In this document: in pieces, positions 39,590-51,623 of the stretch
Numbering within the stretch: position 1 is the first letter of the stretch
How the letters are laid out: every line of letters starts with the position of its first letter
Assembly: GCF_035046485.1 (NCBI RefSeq)
Contig: NC_085137.1
Span: 344,152,505 to 344,216,504 of the forward strand
Reading direction: 5' to 3'
Length of the DNA stretch: 64,000 nt
From: Aedes albopictus
Taxonomy: Eukaryota > Arthropoda > Insecta > Diptera > Culicidae
Notes under the pieces: model-generated
The model's input: the letters and a program-made list of their open reading frames with translations, nothing else
Told to the model about the DNA's origin: nothing
Databases searched by the model: none
Position numbers and translations under genes: made by a program

Positions 39590-41290
39590 ATTAGAAATTC
39601 CACCAATAAACGGCAAATTCTAATTTTCATATATCTCAGGACTCTCACCACTTAGAAAGTTGGTGTCTTCGACAACGTTGTTAAGTGAGTCAAGGGCTTA
39701 CAGTTAATGGTCCACTAGGCGGCGCTAGTTACACATTTGCAAAATCATTCAAATGATTGATATTTTTTCGTGAAGTAATCAACAAGCTGTAAGTTTGTTT
39801 TCTTTGAACGTGTCTAAGTCAAGTCAAAGGTTTTTCAAAGAGCTATGTATTAGTCATAATTGTGCAATGTCGCATTTCATTCGGTTCACTTGATCCAGAG
39901 ATATAGCAATTAAACGAAGAACACTCAAATATGAACTACTTTATAAGAGTTGCTCCAATTTTATGTAAAGTTATCCAATCGAGCCCAAATTTGTACCGTT
40001 TATAGCTTACTAGTTGTGCAACTGGCAGGAAAAATTTGAGAATATTTGGTGCATTTTTGAAAAAGTTACAGCTTGCTGAATATATTTGAAGTAATAAATA
40101 AAAGTTGCATGCTTCAATTAATTCGTAACTAGCGCCGCCTACTGACAGAACCTTGAATCAATCAGCTGATTAACTGAGCGGCCGTAACCAACCTAACAAC
40201 ATCGCCGAAGACATCAACTTTCTAAGTGATCTGAGCCCTGAGATATATGGAATATAATATTTGTTTGCTCACTAGCGCTGCCTTGTGGTGGAATTTTGAA
40301 TCAAACGGCTCATCATTTGTTAGTTCTTGACCAGCCAAATAATATTGCCGAAGACACCAACTCTCTAAGTAACCAGGATTATGAGATATTTGGTATAAAC
40401 ATTTCATCAGTGTTACGTCTGTTTGTCTCTGGTATGACAGATATCACAGACAGCAAGACGTAGCACTGGCGAAATTTCCATACCGTACATCTTAGCACCA
40501 TGATTATGATTACTTAAATATTCGGTATACTTGGCAAAGTTGTTAGGCCAGCCAGGGTTTTACTGATGATGGGCCGTTTGATTCAAAATTCCACCACTAG
40601 GTAGCGCTTACGATAAATTAATTATTATATTCCATATATCTCAGAACTCTGATTACTTAGAAAGTTGGTTTCTTCGGCAATGTTGTTTGGTTTATTAAGG
40701 CGTTTCATTTGATTAGCTGATTGGTTCAGGATTCTGTCAGTAGATGGCGTTAGTTACAAATTAGTAGAAGCATGTATCTTTTACTTATTATCTCGAATAT
40801 ATTCAGCAACCTGTAACTTTCTATAATGTGTAGGGAATATTCTCAAATTTTATCTGATAGTTGCACAACTAATTAGCTATAAATGGTACAAATTTGAACT
40901 CGATTGGATAGTTTTACATGAAGCTGGAGCGACTGTAGTAAAATGTTTCATATTTGAGTGTTCTTCGTTAAACTGCTATATCTCTGGATTAAGTAAACCG
41001 AATGAAATAAAATTTTGCACATTTATGACTAATATATAGCTCTTTGAAAAACCTTTGACTTGACTTAAATATGTTCAAAGAAAACTAAATTACAGCTTTT
41101 TGATTGCTTTACGAAAAAAAAACATTCATTTCCATAATTTTGCAAATGTGTAACTTGCGCTTCCTTGTGGCAAAATTTCGAAACAAGTGGACCATTAAGC
41201 CCTTGACCTACCAAACAACATTGTCAAAAACACTAACTTTGTAAGTGACCAGAATTCTGAGATATATTAAATTTAAAATTTGCTTGACCT
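39590..41290. repeat. giant imperfect inverted repeat, about 740-bp arms
   Basis: The left arm (about 39590-40330) and right arm (about 40555-41290) are diverged reverse complements. Matching blocks include CTAGCGCCGCCTA, CCATATATCTCAG, CTTAGAAAGTTGGTGTCTTC, AACACTCAAATATGAA and AGTCAAAGGTTTTTCAAAGA. Each arm is itself bounded by copies of the ATATATCTCAG...CTTCGGCAA block. A third, more diverged copy in right-arm orientation follows at about 41330-41640. No ORF. Class unknown. Confidence 0.75.
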
Positions 41291-42159
41291 CTAGCACCGC
41301 CTAGTGGTATATACAAAAGCATGCTAAGTTTTAAAAATTGCCTAAAACATTTTTAGCAAGTTGTATCCTCTTATAAAGTCCACCAAAACTATTCAAATTT
41401 TGATTACTTGTTCCTCAACGAGTTTGATTTAATTGGTGCAAATTTGGGCTTGATTGATTATTCAACTTTACACGAAATTAGAGCCCTTCTATCTATATCC
41501 AGTTTTTAACTTCCGTTTATCAAATTACTGTACTTTAGGACTAAGCGAACCGAATTAAATTAAATTTTGAAAGTTTGTGACTAATGTATTGGTCTTCATG
41601 TATCGTTGGACTCGACTTAAATATGACCAAAGGCAAAAAAGTTGCAATTTATTGAAAACTTTTCGAAAAGTTCTAATGATTCGAATGTTTTATCCAAGGG
41701 CTGAAAGTCTCTTGAATAAAGACAAATCAATCAAATCAATCGAATGTTTTATTTTTGTAAATTTGCTATAACTTTGTACAACAGTCTGATATTGTATAGA
41801 GAATAATTAATCAGCAGATTTTTGGATAAGTCACACTTGATTGACTGTAATCATTTCACAATAATGAAAAAAAAAAAAGAAATGACAGAACTTGGCAGAA
41901 ACATTTTTGTCTTCGTAAATACGACTCTAGACCCATTGTGCACTGAAAAGCCCGCATCCAGCAGGTTGATGTTTGCAAGTGGAAAATTCCATGTAGACAA
42001 TAGGACGCGAAGCTCAGCAGTGAAGCGAAAGTTATTTTTAGACGCAACCCAGTTCAACTTCTCGGGTTTGAATGGAGGTGTTTGTGTGTAGTGGTATGGA
42101 AGCTATGGAACCGTGTAGCGCACCTTAATACAACGAACGGATTATGATTTATCACATTT

Positions 42160-42392
42160 CAAGACCAACAATTGAAAAGGCCTCATCAACATTGCGTAAA
42201 CAAACACGTTTCTGTCGACATAGGGCCTTCTGGGATCCACCCACGCATCTCACCACCATTAACAGAAAACTTGATGTTTGCGCTTTCTGTTAGTGGTGGT
42301 GAAGTGTGTGGGTGGAGTTCAAAAGGCCTCAAGTCGATAGAAACATGTTTGTTTACAAAATGTTGATGCGGCCTTTTCAATTGTTGGTCTTG
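42160..42392. mobile_element. 233-bp palindromic MITE, copy 2
   Basis: Same length and about 95 percent identical by eye to 30473-30705. Ends are CAAGACCAACAATTG and CAATTGTTGGTCTTG. ATTT lies on both sides (42156-42159, 42393-42396), again a 4-bp duplication. Confidence 0.9.
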
Positions 42393-42439
42393 ATTTTCTG
42401 TACGTTTTTAATACATAAATTGGTAGAAAAGGCATATCT

Positions 42440-43945
42440 CAATTTTTGGTAGCTTTTCTTGTTTTGCGTGTAGTTTTCGCATCGAAAAGTGGTCGGTTGT
42501 TAACGGCGATTTGTATATTGATCCATTGTCAAATCATATCACCAACCATAGGTGACTCCCGGACTGACAATGTACCTTACCCTACTAACAAAAAAATCTT
42601 TCCTGAGACAAACGTGGAGATGCAGCGATTCGCGGTCTTTATAACAACGTTTGTCTTACTAACATTCCCTCCCATCCTTGATGACCGTAAGGACGTGGCC
42701 GGCGCCGTTATTGAAAGCTGTTATTACAGTTGAGAGCTCTCGAACTGTGTACATTGAGGATAGTAAGCTAGTCCCAAGCCCTATTCATTGGTTCCTTGTG
42801 CAATTTCGATTGCTCTGGTCAATCACGGAGTAGCAACTACGAATTGTGCGGTCATCTATGCTCATGCTCATGCTCAGGTGTGTTCTCTTCGTCATGGGGG
42901 GTTTTTGTGGGACAAATTGCCTGAAATTTTGGCATATACAGTGTCGGACAAAACAATAAGACCACCGGTCCTATTTCATACAAAACGGCCAAGTTTGACG
43001 ATATGGTACTCGGTTTCTAGTAAACCGATTTGGCTGAAATTTTGACTGTCGACATGAAATTACGGGAATTTCGATTTGTATTGAATTGGTTGAGTTCTGT
43101 TCACTACTTTCAAAGTTACAGATATACGGTGCGACAAAATTCTAACATCATATTTTTATGATGGTTATTTGTGGTCAATTCAATATAAATGTCCCCAAGT
43201 TTAAATGGCATCCTTAATTTTAGTACTTGCTTATCAATCATCAACTATCAGATACTCACATATATCCATTGGTAATGGCAATCTGAAAGTGGTCCTATTA
43301 TTTTGTCGTTTCGTATATCTGTAACTTTTGATGTAGTGAACAGAACTCAATCAACTAAACACAAATCAAAATTCACGTAACTGCATGGCGACTGTCAAAA
43401 TTTCAGCCAAATCGGTTTACTAGAAACCGAGTATCACATCGTCAAACTTGACCATTTTGTATGAAAAATGGGTGGTGGTCTTATTGTTTTGGCCGACACT
43501 GTAACTCAGCTTGGTTGGGAAGGATTTGAGGCCAAATCTGAAATCAATCGAATAAAAAAAAAATCATGACGAAGAGAACAAAACTACCGTACCGAATACG
43601 TAAGTTCCCCTATATCAATATTGCAAGGTTTAAGCATGAGCATGAGCATGAGCGAGCATATATGACCACACAATTCGTAGTTGCTACTCCGTGATTGACC
43701 AGAGCAATCGAAATTGCGGTCATCGAGGGGAATGTTAGTGAGACAAACGTTGTTATAAAGACCGCGAATCGCTACATCTCCACGTTTGTCTCAGGATGGA
43801 TTTTTTTGTTAGTAGGGTAGGGGACATTATCAGGTCTAGGAGTCACCTATGGTTGGTGATGTGATCTGACAATGGATCAATAAGTACTAACTTTCGCGCA
43901 CAACCGACCACTTTTCTATACGAAAACATACTGTCGCGCGTTTCC
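42440..43945. mobile_element. foldback element with a TA-flanked MITE at its centre
   Basis: The left arm (about 42440-42936) is repeated in inverse at about 43504-43945. Blocks include AGTGGTCGGTTGT, CACCAACCATAGGTGACTCC, GAGACAAACGTGGAGATG, GCAACTACGAATTGTG and GTTCTCTTCGTCATG. The right arm lacks about 80 bp of the left. The spacer is occupied by the MITE at 42939-43501. A third copy of one arm lies at 61090-61710. Confidence 0.8.
42939..43501. mobile_element. 563-bp Tc1/mariner-like palindromic MITE
   Basis: CAGTGTCGGACAAAACAATA at the left mirrors TATTGTTTTGGCCGACACTG at the right. The arms continue for over 200 bp (GGTTTCTAGTAAACCGATTT and complement). TA is on both sides (42937-42938, 43502-43503). 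Non-coding; it needs a transposase in trans. Confidence 0.88.
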
Positions 43946-44269
43946 ACCCCATCAGGAAGAAGAAACTATGAGCCCATTCCACGCAGGAATGAACTGAACG
44001 CAACAAAAGACACATCAATAAACCAAACCATTCGCATTCACAGCATGGAACAACACAATACTATACACTAAACATCCGCGCATCTGAACGCTCAAGAGTT
44101 TATCTTAGAGTGGAGAAAAAGTTACATGCTCTGGATTCAATTTGATGAGTGATGTGATACATGCAACTCCTATTCGAATAAAAACTTGTATGCATTTTGA
44201 TTAAAGTATAACACATGTCGACACCGAAGATGACGAACCATTCAAATTATTTCATGAGTGTAAAAAAAA

Positions 44270-44640
44270 GAAAAACATTATTGACTTCAGAACTTCAAAA
44301 ATATTATATCTCAATTATATCATATTATGTTATAAATGTTGTTTAATAACTCATTGTGAAATAATTTAGTTTCAATTACTTGACATTCAGAAAATCATTT
44401 TGTACAATTGTATCAAAATATGATAGGATCTAGTTGTCTTGAAGCTAAAACTCATATCATACTTTGTTAAAATATTGATCTGATCATAACAAAATAGGTT
44501 ATTATTTCGATTATACCGGTGTACTTTTTGTTACAATTTTAGTTATTTTAACATCAACCTGCACCTAGTTTATAACATAACAAGTTATAGAAAAATTTTA
44601 TAACATCGTAACACAATGTGTTATAAACTTGATAGATTTT
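44270..44640. repeat. AT-rich repeat with TTATAACA motifs (copy a)
   Basis: A dense series of TTATAACA/TGTTATAA-type inverted words ends at CTAGTCGGG (44642). The reverse complement resembles the start of 48420-49425 (shared CCCGACTAG and GCAGG...TGTTAAAATAAC), so both belong to one family. Confidence 0.55.
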
Positions 44641-45540
44641 TCTAGTCGGGTGGTCATAGTCAATTTTGGCGCTACGATAGGTTCTGAAACTTGTCCTGAC
44701 GTCAATAATGTCGAAGAAGTGCTGTCCATCAATCAGAACGTGGTCGATTTGCGATTCACAGCAGATGGAATCTCCAGGTGTTACGATAAGATAGACTCTG
44801 TTGGAAAATGATGCTACGAATTGACAGGTTTTGGAGGCAGCGAAATCGGTAAATCATAGGCCGTTTTCGTTCGTCAGCTGGTGGGCGCAAAACTTTCCAA
44901 TCGTCGGTCTGAATTCCTCCTCCTGGCCTACCTGAGCGTTTAGGTCGCCTGAACGCCCTGTCTTGGGCAGTAGTCGTACTTGCGTTCGCGTAGAATAAGT
45001 TCTTGTCATCATTAGTACCTACGGAGTGTGGGCTGTGCTCGTTGATTATGTTAAAGTTGAAGAAAACGTTCGCACCATGGATCTTGTTTAACACACCTCC
45101 TGTAGCGCACGATTCCGAACCCACGATTCTTCAGTAGATCGACGAGTATGCAGGCGTTCCCAATGAAGTTGAAAGATCAGCCCTTCCACGTGTTTCCAAT
45201 CGCCAAGTTTCCAATCGCAAGTCCTTTTTGTTTGCTGGGTTCGTTGCTACTGGACTCGATTCGTATTGTTGTGTTGTTGATTTTCCATACAATATATATT
45301 GTTTTTTTTTACATCTGGCTCGTAAGGCTGGATACCAATCCCCTACTGTTCGGAAAACCATAATGCACAGAATCCTTCCCTGGCACTCGGACGTCGATCA
45401 GCCGCCCCTAGCATGGGGATCAGACGCTGTTGTGAGCTGCTTCCCTTGGAAAACATACGCTCAGGTTTGCAGAATTAAAACCTCGACGTCTCTGTCAGCC
45501 TACGATCAAGGCTCCCGTTGCCAGCCATTACCGTTTGTTT
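44640..45540 (-). pseudogene. RTE-clade LINE endonuclease fragment
   Basis: Minus strand. Recognisable endonuclease pieces are NIINEHSPH near 45040, a DFAASKT-like piece near 44840, and QIDHVLIDGQHFFDI with DVRT at 44690-44760, which is the conserved end of the RTE endonuclease. Several frameshifts are present. A 5' leader piece at 45450-45535 (GACGCTCAGGTTTGC-like on plus) resembles 30040-30110, so it is the same or a sister family to the RTE at 28-30 kb. No RT follows. Confidence 0.7.
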
Positions 45541-45544
45541 GAAG

Positions 45545-46620
45545 GGGTTTCAAAGGCGCTTCAGAAAGTTTCAGAGGGATTCCTGAAGGCCTTAAGAGCG
45601 CTACAGTGGGCCTCAGGGGGTGTTTCAGGGAATCTCAGGAGAATTTAGAGGGGTCCCAGCGGATGTCATGGGGCACCTGGGGGTCTTAGGGGTTTTAGGG
45701 GGTTTGAAGGCGCTTCCAGGGGTTTATTTGGTTTCTAGAAATCTCAGGGACGTTTTTGGGGGTTCAAGGGGTATTTGGAGGTCTCAAAGAAGTTTCAGAG
45801 AGTCTCAGTTGATTTCAGGGGGTCTCAAGGGTTTTTTGAAATATTCCAGGCGGTCTCAGAGGCGTTCAAGGAGGCCGCAGGGGATTTCAGGGAGTGGCAG
45901 GGTGTCTCAGGGGCGCTTCAGGAAGTATTGAGCGACCTGAGGATTACAGAGGCGTTTTAGGGAGTCGGAGGGGGTTTCAAGGAGTGCCTTGCAGAAGCGT
46001 TTCAGAGGGTCTCAGGGAATACTTGGGGCGTTCCAATCTATAAACGCTTCTGAAATCTCCACATTACCTTTGAAATACCCCTGAACGCTCTTAAAGTCCT
46101 GAGACTCCTCCAGAAAAAAAAAACCCTTGAAACCCATTGAAACGCCTCTTAATTGCTTTTAAGCGCCCCCGAAACCTCCATAATCCTAATGAATTTCCCT
46201 AAAATGCACCTTAAAACCCTTTGAAGTGCTTCTGAAATGCTATCAAACGCCCCTAAAACCTATCGGAAAGACTTAAAAACGTTTCTGAAACTCCCTTTGA
46301 TTTTTTTTAGTTTTTATCAATGTGTGACAACTCCCTTTATTTTTTCTGAAATATGTCTGAGATGCCTTGAAACGCCCCTGAACTCCCTTGTAACACCCTT
46401 TAAAGGCTCTTGAGACTTCCCCTAAATCTAAGTCTCTTGAAACGACCCTGAAACTCCCGAAAAACTATCCCATAGAAACGCCAATGAACCCAGTCGGGAG
46501 GGCCTTAAATCCCCTGAAATAATCCCCTGGAATGTCCCTGACGCCCCTTGGAGCCCCCCTTTTTTGGGCTCTTTGGGAGCTCCCTGAAAACCTTTTGGCC
46601 TCACCTCAAATATCCAGGAG
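45545..46620. repeat. mirrored G-rich and C-rich degenerate minisatellites
   Basis: 45545-46030 consists of diverged GGTTTCAGGGGGTCTCAGG-like units. From 46035 the complement takes over (CCCTGAAACGCCCCTTGAAA-like units) to about 46620. Strand composition flips at one point, so the array is a head-to-head inverted pair. The short ORFs here are compositional. Confidence 0.75.
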
Positions 46621-46639
46621 CAAAATCTGTTCTTGCAAA

Positions 46640-48415
46640 TGAAGTACCTTCAATAAAGCCCGGACTTAATTTATTCACAAAACTCCCTCTTTTTATAGCC
46701 TTCTAAATGTATGCACATTTTTAGTTTTCGCACCCGCAGGACCTACTGATGCCATATGTCGGCTCCAGAGGCACGTAATCGTCCTGTGGCATAAAAAGAA
46801 GTTCCAGTGTATTGAAAAGTATCCTTGATATTCATGGAATCTCTACGTCCCAAAAGTTTACCATCGTTATCGCATGCACGCGTCATTTCGGAGACAAGAG
46901 AGAACAATTTCTGATTTGGTTTATTGATATTTTTCCATCCTTCGCTGATGATTGCCCGAATTTTAATAAATGCATAATTTTTCATATAATTTAGCTGTGG
47001 TGGTACGGGCTCCACACACGCATGACGCGTTCGGATTCGCCCGGTCGGACAGTCGTCCGTCGTCGAATCAGCTGCATCATAAATCGGCAGATGTTTCACG
47101 ATTCCTACACTCTGATTCGCTGACCGGTGAATAAAAAGCCGGACTCCAGAGAGAGAGAAAAAAACTTTATTTGCCATTAGCGCCATTCGTTGCAATCAGT
47201 ATTAACGTTGAGCAGGCTTAACCAGAAGCGAAACAAAGAATTCAAATGAAAAATGGATATGTTTTTCTTACGAACGTTTTATGCCATTTGCTGAATGCAG
47301 CCGAGGTGCATACTTGAGAAAGTCCTTTAACGTTACTTCCATTTCGTTTAAATACCCTCACCGACGATAAATTACTTTCTCCTTTCATATTCGGATCATA
47401 AATGGTATCAACTTGAGGTGATAACAACCAGTTTGGACACGGTTTTTAAAACGCCTTTCATGTTTAACACTTTGTTGGGAAAGACTTTGTAGTTGTTTTT
47501 TTTTCCTAATTGAAACCGAGTCTAAATATTTTAAAAATATTAATCTGTGAGATAAATTTAGTACAGTATTGTATTTGCCAATTGCATTTACAACTCTTGA
47601 ATATTAAAAAAAAACCTTACTTAGAGTTTTCTAATTCCCTACTAACTAAGCACCGATCAATAATGATCGAGTTTATTCTTGCATTTCGCCTAATGTTTTA
47701 TGACCCATTTGGTACCAATTACTAATTTATAAATAAGCTTTTATATCATGTAAAAATATTGGGAAAATACTGTAATTTCCTTTAAAAATTGTCCCTCGAA
47801 TTCTGTTTCGGTCTAGTCCACGACTATTTCGGGCACAACTTGAATTCAATTCCCAGCACACCTTCTACGTAAAACAATTATGATTTGACCGTAGGTGTTT
47901 ATTCGAAAAATCGGTCAAATTATTCGCAATCCTCATCAAATCATGTGTACTGAGTCCTTTGGAGTAGAAACCTTTGAGATGGATGTAGCTTTAGAATAAC
48001 GACCAGAATATTCCAATTAATATTTTTGCCCACCAGGATCTAATACGCAATCACAGTGCAACGAAAGCAACTTGTTGTTTACATTATATAGAAAGGAAAA
48101 AACATGATTTGTTTTTTTAATTGACAGCTTTTGGACCTAAAACCTTGCTATATTGCAATATTGATATAGGATTACTAGCTGCCCAATTCGTGTCATTTTG
48201 TGCTGTTTGTCGTCGTCGGAAAGAGAAAAGCCGGAATTCGGTCGTGTGATTACCAGGAGTTATAAATAACGCGCTTGTCGGTGTCGCCGAAGGACACATG
48301 GACACTTAGAGGATATTTATTGGTGAGTTCGTTGCATATTATTAAAACAATTAACAGTATACATTGCCATTAGACAGTATACATATAATATAGACTTAAA
48401 AAACGATTCTAATAT
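46640..48415. other. no gene supported
   Basis: A 150-codon minus-strand ORF (46743-47195) has ordinary amino-acid composition but no signal peptide, domain or family I can name, and no splice context. The rest is AT-rich. Possible host or old transposon sequence. Confidence 0.35.
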
Positions 48416-48419
48416 AAAC

Positions 48420-49425
48420 CCGACTAGGCGATCATAACAAAATTATATCATAATATGTTATTATGTTATACAGATTTTTTCTAACATAGGCAGTTATAAT
48501 TTAGATGCAGGATGTTGTTAAAATAACAAAAATTCTAACTAAAAATCATAAGAGTTCTAACAAAAGTGTATCAGAGTTTGTTACAAATACATCAAAAATA
48601 TATCAAGCCCTGTTCTAAAATATATCAAAATTATAATACAGTTTGATATTTTCAATTAGGGTAAAAATCAAAAAGGGTAAAACTAAATGTTTATACTCAT
48701 TTTTGGGTAATTATTTTAAGTGTGTTATTCTATTTTTTTTTTGAATTGGCCTCCTCCAGAATAATGCATTTCGGAAAAAAAATCACGCAATTCTAACGAA
48801 AAGTATCATTTTAGTATGAAAAATTTATAACGACATGGCTTTGGCCCCCCCTAGAGCTATGACCTTGTTACGCTTATGGTTAAATCAGTTCAAAGATGGA
48901 AAAATATGAGCACTTTTCAGTTTTGAGGGTACGCAATAGCATTCTATGCAATAAAAAACAAGCAAAACTGCAGCCCCTCAACAGCAATTGAATGTTTTTT
49001 CTTAAATTTTTCAATTACACGGAAAAAAGCTGCTTCCTGATAAGCATCTTTTGATCTTTTACCTGTTATCCATCGACCTTATGTCCTACAAGCAATGAAA
49101 AAAAAAAAACGATTACATAATCAAATTTCTCATTTTTTTGTAATATAGCTAAAAATTAAAATTATTTCATATTCTGATATAATTATGTTATATTATCAAC
49201 TGATCATTTTGTTCAGTTGCAAAAATAACAATGCTATAACAGAGTTTGTTCTGATTTATTTGTAACAAATTTAGTTACAAAAGATTTTAATACATTTTGT
49301 TATAATTGAGTTTGAAAAAGTAATTAACAGTCCATGTCATAACAAAATTATAACATAATTTGTTAGTTATATCACATTAAGATATAATTATGATATATTC
49401 TTGTTATGTTCTTCTAGGCTAACTG
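48420..49425. mobile_element. AT-rich TIR-like element (copy b of the TTATAACA family)
   Basis: Begins CCCGACTAGGCGATCATAAC and ends GTTATGTTCTTCTAGG, with inverted TTATAACAAAATTATA-type repeats at both ends (48430-48480 and 49320-49415). Non-coding centre with runs of A. End points and class are uncertain. Confidence 0.45.
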
Positions 49426-49945
49426 GAGACCCCGCACAAAGCTATGGAAACTCATTGACCAAGCGGCTTTACCGGGAAACTTACAAGGCTAATAAGAGCA
49501 ACGATAAATGGTGTGAAAAATTGCTTAAGGATTTCGAGTGAGCTATCCAGTTCATTCAAATCTTGCCGGGGACTAGGACAAGGTGATGTACTTTCCTGCC
49601 TAATATACAAAATCGCCCTGGAAAATGTTATGCGATGAGCCGGGTTCAACAGCCGGGGTACGATCTTCATGAAATCCGGCCAATTTGTCTGTTTTCTGGG
49701 TGGCATGGATATTATTGCTAGAATATTTGGAGCGGTGGCAGAACTGTAACTCCGGCTGAAACGTGAAGCAGCAAAGGTCGGACTGGTGATGAATGCGGCA
49801 AAAACAAAGTACATACTGGTAGGTGGGACTGAGCGAGACAGGACATGCCTTGGCAATAATATTACGATAGACGGGAATACTTTCGAAGAGGTAGAAGAAT
49901 TCGCCTACCTCGGTTCCTTGCCTAAAGCTGACAATAACGTGAGCC
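49425..49945 (+). pseudogene. RTE-clade LINE RT fragment
   Basis: Plus strand. RT pieces are SCRGLGQGDVLSCL near 49560-49600, GFNSRGTIFMKSGQFVCF near 49650-49700, then LGGMDIIARIFG where the FADD box should be, and EEFAYLGSLPKADNNVSR near 49900. It contains in-frame stops (for example near 49637 and 49747) and is cut at both ends. Related to the RTE at 28-30 kb but in the opposite orientation. Confidence 0.75.
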
Positions 49946-50384
49946 GTATGCAGTAGCCCTGTCCACTTGTCAAAAACTAACTCTTTTGGCATAAATTGAA
50001 AGATATACTTGATTGCTACAAGTTCTCCAAACAACGATTGTCCCCGAAAAGCTAGTTTAAGGACACATTTGGATTTCACGAATATTAATACGTTTTACTC
50101 AGTTCCTACAGCATTGGTGTCAAAGAAGCAAATAATCTCAAAACATTAGAGAAGATAATGTCGTTTTTAAAATATCCAACTTGTTACGTATAGTGGGGTG
50201 TTCCAGTACAAAAACTATCGAAAAATAAACTTTTTAATGTTTTTCTGAATACAAATGCGTTAATTACATATGTTTCCTTTTATTTCATTGGCATATTGTA
50301 TGCTAATTTGATGCACCTCTTTATTTTAATGGTTTTGGCTGAGCTTTTGACCAGTGACCTCTTTTTGGATGTCAATAAGAATAT
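49946..50384. other. no gene seen
   Basis: AT-rich sequence between RTE debris and a SINE. No ORF or repeat recognised. Confidence 0.35.
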
Positions 50385-50396
50385 AAGGGTAGATTT

Positions 50397-50684
50397 GGTC
50401 TCCAGTTAGCTTAGTGGTTAAGGCTATGGATCGCCAATCCGGAGACGGCGGGTTCGATTCCCGTTCCAGTCGGGAAAATTTTCTCGACTCCCTTGGGCAT
50501 AGTGTATCATTGTACTTGCCTCACAATATACAAATTCATGCAATGGCAGGCAAAGAAAGCCCTTCAATTAATAACTGTGGAAGTGCTCAAAGAACACTAA
50601 GTTGAAGCGAGGCAGGCCAAGTCCCAGTGGGGACGTCGAGCCATAAAGAAGAAGAAGAAGAAGAAGAAGAAGAAGAAGAAGAAG
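50397..50684 (+). mobile_element. tRNA-derived SINE (family C) with AAG tail
   Basis: The head has TTAGCTTAGTGGTTAAGGC (A-box region) and GGGTTCGATTCCCG (B box). The body contains TTAATAACTGTGGAAGTGCT, and the tail is (AAG)n at 50646-50684. The exact 12-bp duplication AAGGGTAGATTT lies at 50385-50396 and 50685-50696. The head differs from family B, but the body shares a core with it. Confidence 0.9.
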
Positions 50685-50699
50685 AAGGGTAGATTTTAG

Positions 50700-51350
50700 A
50701 ATCGAAGAACATTTTTAAAAATTTGGCCAGGCTTAGCATGCAGGAATGCCATATATACAGATTTATCTATATTACATGTACAGATTTCTGAGCATTCGTA
50801 CAGATTTTAATTTATATGAAATACATATTTTTTAGCTAAAGCCTGCGCACTTTAGAAACGGTACACTTTCAACCGGCTGCAGATCAAAAACGGTTTGACT
50901 TAGAAAAAAATGTTGTAAGAAGCAAATGAAGCTTATTTATTGTATTTTGTAGGAAAAATATGAAAAATTCAGTTTTTGTTTCTTCAAGATAAAATTTTGA
51001 CCTGATTGTGAAATTCATGCCATTTCATTCTGCACAAACCAATGATCGCCAACATTCCCAAATTTCATAGCTAACGGGCTGATATATCCACAAGAAACAA
51101 AATAATATTCATCAAAGATATGCTCAAAACAAGCCTCGACATTAAACTCTTGACAAATATGATTCACAAGACCATAATAAACTTATAACCTTATTGTCAA
51201 TTCACGTTATATTCAAAGCATAATTTTACTCAAAGTATTTTTTTATGAAAACATATTTCCTGGGATCGTTTTTTGCATCTACAATTCCCCAATTCAAGTG
51301 GCCCAACTTAATTCATATCGAAACCTGGATTATTTTTGAAATTATTAGCA
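50700..51350. other. no gene seen
   Basis: AT-rich DNA without ORFs or repeats I can name. Confidence 0.35.
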
Positions 51351-51623
51351 GTTTCCCCTCACAGTAGTCAAAAATTAACAGTCATAAGGCCAACTCCTCA
51401 TAATAAGCCTAAAATACGATAGTTTTCATGGATAAAACACTGAAAACCATATAGATTCTGAAACTATAGATGTGATTCTATAGCGTATAGTTTTCCCTCA
51501 CAGTAGTCAGAAATTAACAGTCATAAGGCTAACTCCTCATAACAAGCCAAAAATACGATAGTTTTTATGGATAAAACACTGAAAACCATATAGATTCTGA
51601 AACTATAGATGTGATTCCATAGC
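51351..51623. repeat. tandem duplication of about 135 bp
   Basis: Unit 1 is 51351-51486 and unit 2 is 51490-51623. Both contain CTCACAGTAGTCA, ATACGATAGTTTT and AACCATATAGATTCTGAAAC. A few substitutions separate them. Unit 2 runs into GCGTTAGCGTTAGCG. Confidence 0.85.

Noticed and set aside
42172..42380. 64-codon ORFs on both strands, similar to those at 30485-30706
   Set aside because: Mirror-image by-products of a palindromic MITE.
46743..47195. 150-codon minus-strand ORF as a host gene
   Set aside because: No recognised domain, signal peptide or splice context. It lies between minisatellite and AT-rich repeats.
50397..50475. tRNA gene on the plus strand
   Set aside because: It has an AAG tail and a perfect 12-bp target duplication, so it is a SINE.
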